A DNA stretch of 32,021 nucleotides from Lingula anatina (taxonomy: Eukaryota > Brachiopoda > Lingulata > Lingulida > Lingulidae), in contig NW_019775466.1 of NCBI RefSeq assembly GCF_001039355.2, forward strand, positions 94,849-126,869, given 5' to 3'. Of this stretch, positions 8,935 through 21,027 are shown one piece after another (the stretch's first letter is position 1; each line of letters starts with the position of its first letter). The translations under genes were made by a program, and so were the position numbers. The notes below the pieces were generated by a model. It worked only from the letters and a program-made list of their open reading frames with translations. It had not been told where the DNA came from and did not search any database.

Positions 8935-11900
8935 GTTTGTTTTCGTTAACCGTAGCACATTTTGATATATATCTATACCTTTAGCCGCCACTAGGGATAA
9001 TGCTAGAAGACCTGTATTGCTATTTCATGTATCAGGATGGGACGCTTTTATCTTTCCCATCACTCCGAGAAAGCCTCAATAGAATTACTCCCAGGTAATA
9101 GCCCTTGATAAAAAGGAATAAAGATTGATCGTATTCCAACTCTTGCTGTGATGACTGCATAATTATGTTATGTGGGTAATAGAGGGCACCCAAAAAAGGT
9201 TTCAAGTTTTAATTTTGTGTCCCATACCGATGTTTTCAATTCTGCTCGCATTCTTTTCATTTTCTGTGCGTCTTGCTGGGATCAGATATTATAAAATACT
9301 TTAACCTACGGGAGAGTTGAGTGTTGGAGCGGGGACGTCAAAAGCTTCGCGTGATGTCCACAGAGACAGAAAACGGCTGGTGCATTTTATGTATGATTGC
9401 TTCGAGCGAGTTGTCGCGTTTATTGGTTTGATTTTTATTTTAAAAAAGTACAAAAAAGCAGTTTTTTTTCTACATCGAACTATGGTCAAGTATCATACCA
9501 TTACCAAATCAGTACAATACGTCGATTGATAAGCAAAGATGGAGATGCAAAGATGAGTTATAAAGATACATGTATTACCCGAGAGCGTGAAACATCACAC
9601 CATAATCAACAACTGAACCGATTGATAAACTAGACTAGAAAGTTTTGGAAAAGCCAGAGTCCGTGTGATACATCATGGTATTGGAATGTGATATGATATG
9701 TTATAAAGGAGTGTTTCATGAATGCAAGATCACAGAGTTCGTATAAATAATTTGGGTAACAAAACTACCTCAGAGTAATAAAACAACAGTACTTCTTAAC
9801 TTATATCTTTATACAACTAACACCACGGGTGGACAGGCAGAATCTTCAATTGACCTTCTATTCACAATGAAATTCTCCTTGATGTAAAAGGAAGATCTTT
9901 TGTTATTTGAGAGTTAATGCAGTTATATGTGCATGTAGGTCTACAAAACCGATTGTTCAGGCCAAACTAAAAATAACTTGTAAATCGCTGTATGCAGCTG
10001 CGGCAATCACTTAAGGATTTTAAGGCAAAATCGAACCCACTTAAGATGGACTCCTACTCGAGTGAAAAATATCAAGCCCAACACACTGCAACAGCCGCAT
10101 GCAGTAATCCCTGGGATGAGGCAACACTCCAAGTTTTTAATAATTTTCTCTGCGGTTTTTATAAAACAAATCTGGATCCTACGCTCGCACACCAACTTCC
10201 CGCTCTGCAGCTCTTCAGTATCTCCAGCATTGCAGCATCCAATGACCTGTCGTAGGGGATTAAAAATACAGCGGTGATACATGTAGCAATCAGACGTCTA
10301 TTACTTGGAAACAGGAAATCGGCGTTTTTTAAATCGATGAAAACACGACCGCTTTATTTTCTTTGCATAACGATCACGAAGCATTGGTTCATGCTGAGGC
10401 CGTTTGCTCGCTGAAGTATGCTCGTTGATAGCAGCGACGCTGTGTGACTGATGGGTCTGGCTTGGTGCTACCCGAAGGTTCACAAATGCTAATAAAGCAG
10501 TAATGTACAGCAATTTTCTTTGAATAGTTTGAAGTGTCAGGAAATGCCAAAAGGCACTGTAAATAAATAAGGATTGATTTCCATTTTAAATTACCGTTAT
10601 TTTCCGCTTTGGGTAAATGGATGAGCTGCCTGATATGCAACATTTCAATATTTTTCTTTTGTTTTAAGCATTTTAGAATAAAGTTAAATGTCAACTGAGT
10701 AGCTGTAAGTTAGAACCCACGTGTGTATGCTAGATTTGAGTTTGCATGATGTGGTACAGGGAATATGGGAAAATGTACGTGCGCATGGGCCATGACGGGC
10801 GAGCAGGATCCTGTTTCTGCCTCCCTTTTATCCATGCTGCTCTTGATGAATTTTTGAAAATCATTTTGCTGTAAAGGGGACTGGTCCGACCCACAGTAAA
10901 CTTAAGAAAGAAAATCAATATTTTTCATTTTAAAGCAACTAGCTACATGTAACTATACAAAGCGGAATTATTAACAACAAGAATTTACTGCTCATATGTC
11001 CAGGCTATTCTTTCCAAAAAATTATAAAAATAAATAAAAAGATCAACTGACGCGTCTGTATCAAGCTGATAACTAATAGCCTTTATGTGCTAAACAATAA
11101 TGGCTAGAAAGTATAACTTTGCGGTAATGAAAGTGTATATACATGTATCAGCACATATGCATGTATGCATATGAAGCATTGTAAAAGTACAGGGATATCA
11201 TGCGACAGACTACTGTCACCCCAATAAATTGAAATGTCAATGGCTCCCATGTTATTTAACGCTAATACACTACCCTTTCAAAACCATCACGGCGTGCGGT
11301 TAATCAATAAGCACTGTAAATTGAAAATGCTGGTAACACATAACATTTTAGCAAGAGCTTTTGTTAGTGAAAGGACAAAAGTTGTTTTTTTCTCTAGAAT
11401 GGTTTTGATACCATAAGCAGTCAGTCATGGGGAAACTGCCGGACCGACCGGTCCTGAGCGCCAGAAAAGTCTGGGGACCGGCAAGATTTTGCATGTCGCC
11501 GTTCCTCTGGTCCGGCAAAGTTTATGTGAAAACACAATACATAAAAATAAATCATATGTAGTGAAAAATCTCACCAATGATTCCATCTTGAAATTACTTG
11601 AAATTAGAATTTTAGCTGAATCATAGTTCTAAACCGTACCAAATGGTACCGTTCGTCCTCTAAAATGCCCCAAACCACACGCCAAGGGTGGGGGTGGGGG
11701 TGGGGGGCAGCTTCGCATCTGCAGACCCTCCCCCTCCCCAACCCTTCAAATAATCCTGGATCCGCCCCTGAGATTGGTTGTATTCTCCATATTACAATTG
11801 ACATAACTTCGTCTGTTCAATGATGTTTGGTTTGCGTATTTCAAGGGGATTCCTTGTGCAAGATACTCGCTCCCCCTCTCAGTCCAACAGCATTAAAATA

Positions 11901-12551
11901 TTAAAAATAGCAAAATAATTTGAATTACAGCGTTGGAAAAGATATCTAAAAGAATTTAAGTGTATATTACAAAGAAAAAATTTGAAAACAATGTAGTACA
12001 ACCTATAATCAAGTATAAATAATATTTTCAAGCTTCCATGTCAACCCTACGAAAGTCGTCTGCCAAACCGGTATCCACTCACACGTACAGTGGCAATCTG
12101 AAACTTGCAAAGAAACAAGTTACAAATGATACTAATATATATTAATACTCTGTCTTTGTCATTATGTTCCATGTCAGGTTGACAAGCAAGATAAATCATT
12201 TGGAAATAAACATGGCCAATAATGAGATACAAAACGTACCTCAGAAGCATCATATTGACAGACTGACATATACATCTTTCCTGTATTTGTTATCAGAGGT
12301 ATAAAAAACGTACACCTGATATGCAATACATGTACGCATCATGCAAAGAACACATTAGACTTTTCCCCAGATATTTTACATATTTGTAAAAACCCAGGAA
12401 GCGTTGTATAGGCCTAAGTAGGCCTACTTCCTGGAACCCCAATTAATAGGTCGTTGTGATAAAAAATATACTTGTATGACGTAATGCATGGGCCTTTCCC
12501 TTCAGATGAAGCCACTGGTCACAAATAACTTACACAGCAATGACTTCCCTT
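8935..12551. other. Mostly non-coding stretch with weak open frames
   Basis: Contains a transposon-end remnant near 11.7 kb and a ccggac-rich patch at about 11439-11515 (ccggaccgaccggtcc ... ggaccggc ... ggtccggc). Minus-strand frames at 10301-10549 and 10007-10282 are open but unrecognised. The first follows an acceptor-like tttatttacag and is rich in dibasic residues near its C-terminus, but it has no Met-led signal peptide. I assign no gene. Confidence 0.45.
11640..11772. mobile_element. Transposon 3'-end remnant (ggatccgcccctg terminus)
   Basis: The segment is rich in gtgggggtggggg and its complementary ccctccccctcccc, and ends tcctggatccgcccctgag. The reverse complement of that end (caggggcggatccagga) is a frequent DNA-transposon terminus and resembles the end of the 1482-1653 element. 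No matching left terminus was found. The minus-strand frame reading SGADPGLFEG is the usual spurious translation of such ends, not a gene. Confidence 0.45.
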
Positions 12552-12734
12552 TTAATTTGTCGTTGTAACAGTGCACAAACTTATATATTGCTTTTTTGTC
12601 TTAGTAGTATGAGAAGTCACAGCCTGTTCGGTAATTGGATAATATCGATTCAATCCGCGGCGCTTTTCGACGCAGTGATATGTTTTGACTTGATAGCTAG
12701 TGTCAGTTGGAAACGAAATTGAAAAGGCACTTAC

Positions 12735-12988
12735 GTTTTTTAAGTAGGCTACTGATACGCCACGTGATGACAAAAATACTCTATTCGTTTCGTTGTAAAG
12801 GTAAATTTTTACATTTCGTAGCATGAAGAAGTCATGACTAGGAAAATTACGCCGTCCTCTAAAAAAGCTCCAGCAAGCAAATATGCCGTCCTGTGAACGC
12901 TCGGAGAAATTCAATAGAACTCGTGGATCCAGCCACAACGTGTATATGGCGTTGTATAATTTGTTTATTGTGGAATGCACGTGTGCAT
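12735..12988 (-). CDS. Candidate internal exon of an unrecognised gene
   Basis: A minus-strand frame is open for about 156 codons (13022-12552), long for this AT-rich DNA. Within it, a possible acceptor (attgatccag, AG at 12990-12989) and a good donor (AAAAAC then GTAAGTG, GT at 12734-12733) bracket about 84 codons. The peptide has protein-like composition (LYNAIYTLWLDPRVLLNF, CWSFFRGRRNFPSHDFFM, KIYLYNETNRVFLSS), with aromatic and basic residues and few low-complexity runs. I do not recognise the family and see no partner exon nearby. The acceptor has only a weak pyrimidine tract, so this may be chance or a decayed element. Confidence 0.3.
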
Positions 12989-13640
12989 CTGGATCAATTT
13001 CAAGGTAAGATATTTCCCCCACAACTAATTATGAATAAAAATGTGTTAATATGCAATCCTTTGAATGCTTAATGTCATCCGATTTCCACATGAAACTAAA
13101 ACGCAAAGGGGACTATTAGGCTTATAAAGGTCACCTAATGACAGCCTGTGAATTTGAAGTGATTACCTGACTGAAGAGGTGACGAACATTATAACAGACA
13201 TGAAAAGAGAAAATTTTTCCTTGTACATGAATAATGTTATTTAAAAAATCATATGTACTAGTATTTAGTTGTGCAGGAAGGCATAATGTTTAAAAAGTGG
13301 AATAAAAGGGTCAAATAGACTTAGTGAAAAAGGCCTGGGAATCTCGTGGATAAACAGCTGGGCAGCATCCTCCAACACATCTGTCTCTTTGGCCTTATAG
13401 TTTTCCTTAACTTATTTTATCTGTTTTAGTGAAATAAACAGTGTACATTGTCTACATTGTGGTGTACCCCAAAAAGCCGTTAATGTCGGACCATTATTTT
13501 ATAAAGTTTAAAAGTAATAATTAAAAGCAAGAAGTCGGTTTTATTGTTTTGTCCCAAGAACGTTAATTAAGTTGACCTCAAATGAGCATAAAGATTAATG
13601 TAGCCTCTTTTCTGTATAAGGAAAAACGCATCACTCTGTC

Positions 13641-13800
13641 CAACCAATCACGTGCTGTGTAGGTGCGTGTGCAGGTGTGCGATTGGCTGGGTAAGCTTAT
13701 AGTCCCTTAATTATGCTGTTCACAGCAAACAAAAGTAACATTTAGCGCATTTATTCGATCATTTGATTCACTTCTTATTCAAGCACTGGGATATATATGA
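13641..13800 (+). promoter_or_regulatory. Putative GPCR promoter: CCAAT/E-box cluster and TATA box
   Basis: CCAATCACGTG (13644-13654) joins a CCAAT box to a CACGTG E-box; an inverted CCAAT (gattggct) follows near 13681. A TATA-like gatatatatga sits near 13790-13800, about 195 bp before the receptor ATG. Order and spacing suit a pol II promoter with a 5' leader of about 150 nt. The leader would contain an upstream ORF at 13866-13943 (26 codons with stop), which might damp translation. These are inferences from motifs only. Confidence 0.45.
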
Positions 13801-13993
13801 AAAGCAACAAGAGATATTGCAAAAGAAGAGGATCGGTAGCATATACAAACATTCTGCATAAAAGAATGATTTCATGTCGTATCAACGATGGCAAGTTTAC
13901 AATAAACCAATGTTACAACCGCAATCAACAGTTTCGACGGTAACTGAGAAGATTCCGCAAATTTTGGATTAAAGTGTCCCCTTAAGATTGAAG

Positions 13994-15136
13994 ATGCAGA
14001 AGACCAACTCAACTGAAAATATAGAGAACCATTCGTTTATTCAGGTTTTTAGCCAGGAGGAACAAGAGTGTGAAATATGCAGCTTGATGATATTAGATGC
14101 CACGCTTATTCCAGTTATATTTTCCCTGATCTTCGTTCTAGGATCTGTGGGCAATTCCATCATCATATACACAGTTCTCAGAAACAAATCCATGAAAAAT
14201 GCCCCGAATATCCTGATTGTCAGTATGGCGGTGGGTGATTTAATACTGATATTGATATCGGTTCCATTCACCGCTGCTGTATACGCATTCCCGCATTGGC
14301 TGTTTGGTAACTTCGTTTGCAAACTGAATGCCTTTCTTCAAACAGTTTCTCTCGGAGTAAGCATATTCACACTCACGGCCCTGAGTCTAGAGAAATATCG
14401 TGCCGTAATTAAGCCCTTTAAATACCACGGCGGTCATATGTGGCACCGAACAATGTTAATAACGGCACTAGTGTGGACTTTCGCCGTTGCATTGGCCATA
14501 CCGGACGCGGTTTCGTACCAAATCATAGAAATTCCAGATGACCACAATAACATTGTTAGCCATTACTGCTACCCGTATTCCACATCTTGGCCTTTTTGGT
14601 ACAGTCGGTTCCATGTCACATTTCGTGCATTTATTTACTATATTGTGCCTTTCTGTATCATCACCTCATCATATATTAATATGGCAAGACATCTGTATAA
14701 AACCAAACACCCAAGCACTGCTCTCGCAATTAACACAAAGGGAGTTAATCGAAACTATCAAAAACAGGTTAAGTCTCGACGGAAAATTGCCAAAATAGTT
14801 TTAGTTTTGGGGGCACTTTTTGCCATTTGCTGGCTACCAAGACACGTTTACCTATTGTGGTTTCAGTACGCCAGGGGGAGCAGATTTAGCACTTTCTGGT
14901 ATGTGTTTAAACAAACTGGTTTCATTTTAAGTTTCATTAACTCTTGCGTGAATCCATATTCTCTGTGTGTCATGAGCAAAGATTTTCGCCGCTGTTTCAT
15001 AAAATATATTTTCTGCAACCAAGTCAATCAGTTGCAAAGAGATTTGCCCTACAGCGATGCCAAAGTTCACAATACCTTAGTCAGAACCACTACTTCTAAA
15101 CGTTCTGGGAATTCGTCTGATCTGCCCATTCTGTAA
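13994..15136 (+). CDS. Rhodopsin-type neuropeptide GPCR, bombesin/GRP/CCHamide receptor-like, single exon
   Basis: A 380-residue seven-transmembrane receptor in one intact exon. I start at ATG 13994; the frame is open two codons further, but only from a TTG. The N-terminus has N-glycosylation sites at Asn5 and Asn12. TM1 carries GN (Asn54), TM2 AVGDL (Asp82), ECL1 HWLFGNFVC with Cys109 pairing Cys192. TM3 ends EKYRAV (133-138), TM6 has FAICWLPRHVYLLW (276-289), and TM7 has NSCVNPYSL (317-324). QKQVKSRRKIAK before TM6, CWLP.HV, and a Leu where NPxxY normally has Tyr match bombesin-family receptors. The C-terminus has Cys341 as a possible palmitoylation site and a Ser/Thr-rich tail. It should sit in the plasma membrane and couple a peptide ligand to G protein; ligand unknown. 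Oddity: the DRY arginine (3.50) is Lys134. CCHamide, bombesin or endothelin-like subtypes cannot be separated here. Confidence 0.92.
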   Translation: MQKTNSTENIENHSFIQVFSQEEQECEICSLMILDATLIPVIFSLIFVLGSVGNSIIIYTVLRNKSMKNAPNILIVSMAVGDLILILISVPFTAAVYAFPHWLFGNFVCKLNAFLQTVSLGVSIFTLTALSLEKYRAVIKPFKYHGGHMWHRTMLITALVWTFAVALAIPDAVSYQIIEIPDDHNNIVSHYCYPYSTSWPFWYSRFHVTFRAFIYYIVPFCIITSSYINMARHLYKTKHPSTALAINTKGVNRNYQKQVKSRRKIAKIVLVLGALFAICWLPRHVYLLWFQYARGSRFSTFWYVFKQTGFILSFINSCVNPYSLCVMSKDFRRCFIKYIFCNQVNQLQRDLPYSDAKVHNTLVRTTTSKRSGNSSDLPIL

Positions 15137-15780
15137 CTGCAGTCAGATAATACCCTGATACGAACAACAATCTGACTAGGATTGCGATTTATACTGACAA
15201 ATCACGCAGACAGAAATGCCGGTACAGGTACATGAAGGACACCGGCAATCTCCGCTTTAACACTGATTTAACAAAAGCAGACATCGGACTTTCAGCATGA
15301 CCATCCATCGAAAATCATCAACAAAACTATGGATTTATTTCTTTGGTGATAAATATGTACCGTTCTGAAGGTGTGAAGCTGATGTTTTATCATACTTCCC
15401 AATGGCATTGCTGCTTTCCTTTGGTTTTTTTACGGGTGGCCCAGTAAATACATTTCTACAGACTGGAAGTCCCCGGGCCCACATACATGTGCATAAGCTT
15501 AAATGGGTACAAGCTTAATGCTGCAGCTTTAAAGGCATGCTGTCCTAAAGCATGGCTGTTTGCTTCTTTCTCTTGCTTCTTACCTTAATCAGGTAAATAC
15601 ATGGGGGGGGGGGGGGGGGGGCTACCGGTAATCTGTGCATTACCGGTAATATTAATAGCTTAACAGTAGTAAATGAAAATCGAACAAGGTTTGATGCACT
15701 TGCTCTTTTTTACCCTACATAGGAGCGACGGATGTGTTCAAAAATCGTCATTATGATATTACCCTCTGTTAGCTAAACGA

Positions 15781-15807
15781 ATGCCAATGCAAATGCCAAT
15801 GCAAATG
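15781..15807 (+). repeat. 12-bp tandem duplication carrying two ATGCAAAT octamers
   Basis: The unit atgccaatgcaa is repeated twice and continued by atg. It places perfect POU/Oct octamers (ATGCAAAT) at 15787-15794 and 15799-15806, exactly 12 bp apart. It lies about 650 bp downstream of the receptor stop codon. Any enhancer role is speculative. Confidence 0.7.
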
Positions 15808-17328
15808 TTAAGCACCAGTCTAAATATATCAGTTTATTATTGAGGGTCTTATGTGATCATTAACGTCGTGATATTCAGTCACTACGTTCAGAGTTGCTAT
15901 TAGAGAATGGGATAATGTGCATAAAATCTGTTTTATAGATTTATCTCCTTACAATCACGTTATTCAGTTTTTTGGTGTGCATTATTGAAAGCTTTTCTTT
16001 TTTTTTTTTTGGCGAATAGTAAACACGTATGTTTAAAAGCACACTCGGTTAAGATGGGATTTGTTTTTATTTCCTTGATTATTTATCTATCAGCCATATT
16101 GTATTTATTTCATAACCGTGATACGCATTTTTTGTCGTGATAATGAATCGCTCAACGACAAAAATGTCGTAAATCAAGCTGCATGTTGAATAAATCTCCA
16201 CATCATAACGTTAAATGATTCTGGCTACAATGGAGACAAAATGAAATGAATAAGAAGTAAGTCCCTCGTATCTTGCATATAATAGAAGAGCATATCTGTT
16301 TTTCATCGTCTCTTTTGTATTTGCAGGCTGCAAAGCAGCATTCTTATAAAATTTATTTGTAAATAAGTTTAGTTCCTACACCGTATAAGTGAAATTAGTA
16401 ATTAAACTGATTGATATTCCACACTCTGCCTGCCGTAGTGATTCTGATGACACAGTGTTCCATAATACCTGAAATGACGTATTGTGATAGTATAATGAAG
16501 GGTTTCCCATTTCTCTTCAATTTGCATGCATGGCCATCGCCTTTAGAACTGAAATTCTTCATCACGTAAATGTAATGTACAACTTGATTCAGTGTAATAT
16601 TGACTGTAAATAAACTTGATAATAAACAACTGGTGGTCTTTGCTTTGAATAGTTGGAATAATTTTGAGCTGATGTGCGTTGTTTGCAAAAGAAAAAAAAA
16701 TAGAATATCAAAATACAACACCTTTGCAATGCAGGTACCCAAAACCCACGTATAACGACCATTAAAGGGATAAAAAACTATTTATTTGACGGGAAAAGTG
16801 TCATTAAACCATATTTCCCAGTGATTAACGAATCCGTTACAAGATCCAAAGTTAGTCTTTTTTAAGTGTTGTAGTCTAAAGATATTATAAGTGGGTAACC
16901 ATACATGAAGGCCCACAAGGTCCAATGGCAAGCACAGATTTCAGAATAATTGTGATAGCCGCCGTTTTGGTGGTAAATGTTATGTTTCTATGTTTTGTTT
17001 ACAATGTATACCCACACATGGCTCATCGGAAGCTCGAAACAAGACTTACGTCCAGGTTCTCCATGAGGACATTGGCTTGGAGAACATAGGCCTACATGTA
17101 TAACTGGGATTGCCAGTGTCATGGAGGACAGTAGGGTCTGGAAATCTTCGTTCTGTTGCTAAATTAATGATGTTGACGGTCGACTGTGGTCGATATGATT
17201 GATTGATTGATTGGTTGATTATAATGTATTTATTGTGGAGTTTTAAATCTCATCTGTAGAGTTGTTATCCTTTTAAGTTTTAGAAATCTGTTGAAATTTG
17301 TTGGAATTCTTCTATTATCAAATTATAG

Positions 17329-17345
17329 ACAAACAAACAAACAAA

Positions 17346-17378
<33 letters not shown>
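17329..17378. repeat. (ACAA)n(CA)n compound microsatellite
   Basis: About five ACAA units followed by about 14 CA units; GATT-type repeats lie 120 bp upstream. Confidence 0.9.
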
Positions 17379-17384
<6 letters not shown>

Positions 17385-20114
17385 AAATGGATACTCCTCA
17401 AACTGTTCAACTTCTCATTAAATTCTGTCTAAATTAAGCTCCCACCTATAAAACATAATTAAATGAAGTCATTTATCAGCTGCGAGTTTGGGAATAAATA
17501 TCTGAAGAAAAAAATCTATATTGAAAAAAAAATCTCTACCACGAAGCTATAAATCATATTTACGTGTGGATTAGGTAACTGATAATAACTGGAACTCTAA
17601 CTGGGAGACAGTTCGCATTACTCAGTTTGACAGTGACATGCAAACTTCCGAACATTAAATGCCAGATGCGAACCTACATACGTGGAAAACGGCGAATGAT
17701 GCACATTTAACGGTACTCTCGAGTCGTGAATAGAAAGAGTCCATTTACTAATAATTTTGCTGGCTGAGGCTGTCTACCAAAACAAAATACATACCTTAAG
17801 ATGCTCGTGACAGTGGCGATACACGTTTTATTCGGTTTCGGGGTGGAGGATGTACGGTGAAATGCAAGTACTTATTTCGGTATATATGTCAAAAAGTACG
17901 CTGCCACCCCCTCGCGGTATATGCCTTGAACACCTCGAGCTAACGCTGGAGGTGTAGAGGTGCTCTGGTACATATCGCTCCGGAGACAGTTTATTATCTC
18001 ACACATAACAAAAATCAATTTAGTTTCAATAACTCAGCTACAATGTACGTGGTGGGTGATTCAAAAAGACATGCTGGGCTCATGTTTAAATTTCCAGGAC
18101 TGTAGCTAAATGGAACAAGCACTAGGTTCGGACCTTACAGAACCTGCGACGGAAATTGCTTATTTGCAAAAGGTCAGATGAAAAAGATTAAATCTACGAC
18201 TAGTAGACCTGTGCGGGTGCCCCAAAAGTGAAAAGAGGAAATCTCAAAGAATCCACCTGGGTTTAGGCATCTGATACTCGGAAAACATGAGAAGACAATT
18301 TGCACTTCTTGAGGTTTGAGCGATTGAAATTAAAAATCAAATGTTTACATAGGATTAAACATAAGAAAACTTTTTTGGCAAATTCGGCGGCTCTTTTAAA
18401 CCGACCCGCCCCCCAACTATAATACCAATGTAGAATTTTGTTTGTGCCCCTTCTATATACAGGATCAGCGCTGAGGAACAGGTCAATCGGCAATTTGTGT
18501 TACTCTACCCAACCACACAACCGGTCACTGAAGTATATGAAACTTGGTTTCTGTTGATCACTGCGCGTTTTCTTCCTTACTTGGTGAAATTAGGGGACCC
18601 CAATTCGACTTTCGGTGTGTTTTGTGTGACTACACTAGGACCTACTGGTACATTGCTTATCAGTTACATTATTCATATACAGCCATTAGTGCGTTTTCAA
18701 CTGCGGGGTTTTAGTGACCGTATAAAGGCTTAGAAGCATACATGTGTGTGATTCAGTGAGAGTGCGCGTAAACCTCCACAAATAAAGCTGATTTTATCAG
18801 TCTTTACAGTGCCCAACCCTTCCTGTACTATGATTCCATTTGACAATGCTCATATTATCTCTCCGTTGTCTGAGGAATATATGGGATGGAAAGCGTGTCA
18901 TAACTTCCATATTCTCTTCAAGACTCGGTGGTGCCTCGTGTAATTTAAGGACAAGTTGCGGCTTGGGTTGAGGATGAGGACTGTCATTATCCATTCTAGC
19001 ACTCGACTGTATTTGCACTGGGCTGCGTTAGGCAAATAAATCACTAAATAAATTGATCCTTCTGGTCACTCGTTTTTACACTTTTAAAATTGATTTGATA
19101 CATTACTAGTATGCATGTTAGGAAGGATACAATGCGATTATAACATGTACAGCCGACCACAGCACCTGGAAAGCATGAATTTTCATTATTGTAGATCTAC
19201 TCTCGATCATAAAGAAAAAAAAACTCAACTACTTTTCCACTTAGAAAGTTAAATTTTTCGATTTAAAAGTAATTTCATTTCCCTAATACTTTTTACGTGT
19301 TTTTCCACATATTGAATTAAAAACAAGTGTCGGCCGTTTATCATCAGCCCCTTAAACTTATATTATAATTGTTTAAGGACACCTATTGGGACACATTGTA
19401 CGCATGCGTTAGTAGACTAGTCCCAACTGCAGACACTTGTATTGTGTTCATAATTTAATGTAAAACCTCTATCAAAATGTTCTACTGGGTAATGGTTTGG
19501 TGCAGGCGTTGCCTTTTTTGCCATTCATTTGTATTTTAGGTCTAATCAAGCATAAAGAACGAAATTACCGTCCTGTGAGGCAACTGCTCCGTAAATGAGC
19601 AAAATGTGTACAACAGAATAGGGCCTACAGTATTAATCATATCTCAAAGCTACATAAAAAAAAATCATAAAATAAATAAATTAATTAATTTTAAAAAGCC
19701 CCATTCCGAACCGTCATATAAGAATCTGGTATTCATAAATGTACATGTACCTGTACTGTACAGGTTAGCGGGTCACGTCACGTCACTGGTGAGTCTGTGC
19801 GTCAATCACAAAGTAAACAAAGGTAGCCAATGACGTGTGACTTATACACTGGTACGACAAAAAAGTACCCGGTATAGTTAAGGGAGTTGTTACTATCGGG
19901 TACTCCGTAGTTCTGGAAAGGTGCCCGTCATCCTTACCAATGTTAAATCCTTCCACAAGTACCGCTGGGGCTGCAGCAGCACGATTTATTCTAGCTAGGT
20001 AAATATCAATGCATTTACTTTTTATAATTTCAAACTCAGGACGAAAAAAAAAATGATAAAATGATTAAGTTTATTAAAATATGAGTCTGCTTCCTGTTTC
20101 ACTTTTGAAAATTA

Positions 20115-20124
20115 AAGATGGCGG
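20115..20124 (+). promoter_or_regulatory. YY1-like AAGATGGCGG motif, possible 5' end of DED gene
   Basis: The motif aaagATGGCGGGA is the YY1 consensus often found at transcription starts. It lies about 310 bp upstream of the DED start codon. The acceptor at 20417 implies an upstream, probably non-coding, first exon, and this is the best candidate location. The frame that opens at this ATG ends at 20324 and has no recognisable content. Confidence 0.3.
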
Positions 20125-20428
20125 GAGAACAGGCTAAATTCCATAAAACAAATTTTTATACGAGTAGAACTGTTTTTCACTTTTTGTGCAACGGATCTAC
20201 AATGTACACATGTAATATATTAACGATGCGATACCAATTCTCCTTCAGTGAACTTCACTTTCGTCAAAGCGCCAGACTTACTTCTGTAGGATATTTTGTT
20301 TTACAGATATGTTTGTGTTCTTAAGTCGCATTTTCTCTAGTTCGCGGTAATTCAATTAGTTAAAAACATGGATATGTAACAGTAAATACAACTAAATTTC
20401 AAAATATTTCTTGTCAGCAAATACCGCC

Positions 20429-20979
20429 ATGGAAGCTGGTAGTTCACCACAGGACATCCATAGAGATTTGATAATGTGGCTCAATGATCGTATAACAGAA
20501 AGCCAGTTAAAGAATATTAAATATTATTTACAAGATGAACTAGGAGAAGGGAAACTGGAGAAAGTTCAAGATTTCTTGGACCTAGCCAATATCTTGGAAG
20601 ATATATGTAAAATTTCTGTTGCCAAGTACAGCTACCTCAAGAAAATTCTAAAAGCAGCAAATGCTGAGAAATTAGTTAAAAAGGTAGAAGAGAGAGAAAG
20701 GGAGATAATGAAGAAAAGGAATAAAAAAACGTCTGGTAAATATACGAAAGTTCACTTTCTGGTTACTTTGAGTACGACTCCTTCATGTTGAGTGAATGTT
20801 AGTCATCCTTTAGCATAACAACGATAAATATGAAAAACTCTGATACTGGAACTTAAATTTAGCAAATGACTGACAGTGCAGTCTCAACCTGAGACCTTTC
20901 ACTAGGTAAATGACCTGGCATACTGGGTAAATGAAAAAAGATCAGGTGACCAGTCCATCCAGGTCATTTACCTAGTATA

Positions 20980-21027
<48 letters not shown>

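Larger units (their letters stand above)
15137..20100. other. Non-coding stretch between the GPCR and DED genes
   Basis: Holds the GPCR 3' region, a 19-G run at about 15603-15621 followed by two taccggta palindromes, the duplicated octamer motif at 15781-15807, GATT repeats near 17200 and the CAAA/CA repeat at 17329-17378. A minus-strand frame from ATG 18990 to about 18802 could be a first exon (good start context, donor-like GTAAAG near 18801) but matches nothing known to me. No other gene is supported. Confidence 0.5.

Noticed and set aside
10007-10282. Cys-rich minus-strand frame as an insulin/relaxin-like peptide
   Set aside because: Cysteine spacing fits neither A nor B chain patterns, and there is no signal peptide or cleavage site.
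11604-11804. Frame with SGADPGLFEG and a Pro/His-rich run
   Set aside because: Typical spurious translation of a ggatccgcccctg transposon end plus a G/T-rich repeat.
13988-13993. Receptor start two codons upstream of ATG 13994
   Set aside because: The codon is TTG, not a normal animal start; the first ATG is 13994.
20411-20428. DED protein start at TTG 20411
   Set aside because: These bases are the end of a splice acceptor (ttgtcag) and part of the leader; ATG 20429 has a strong start context.
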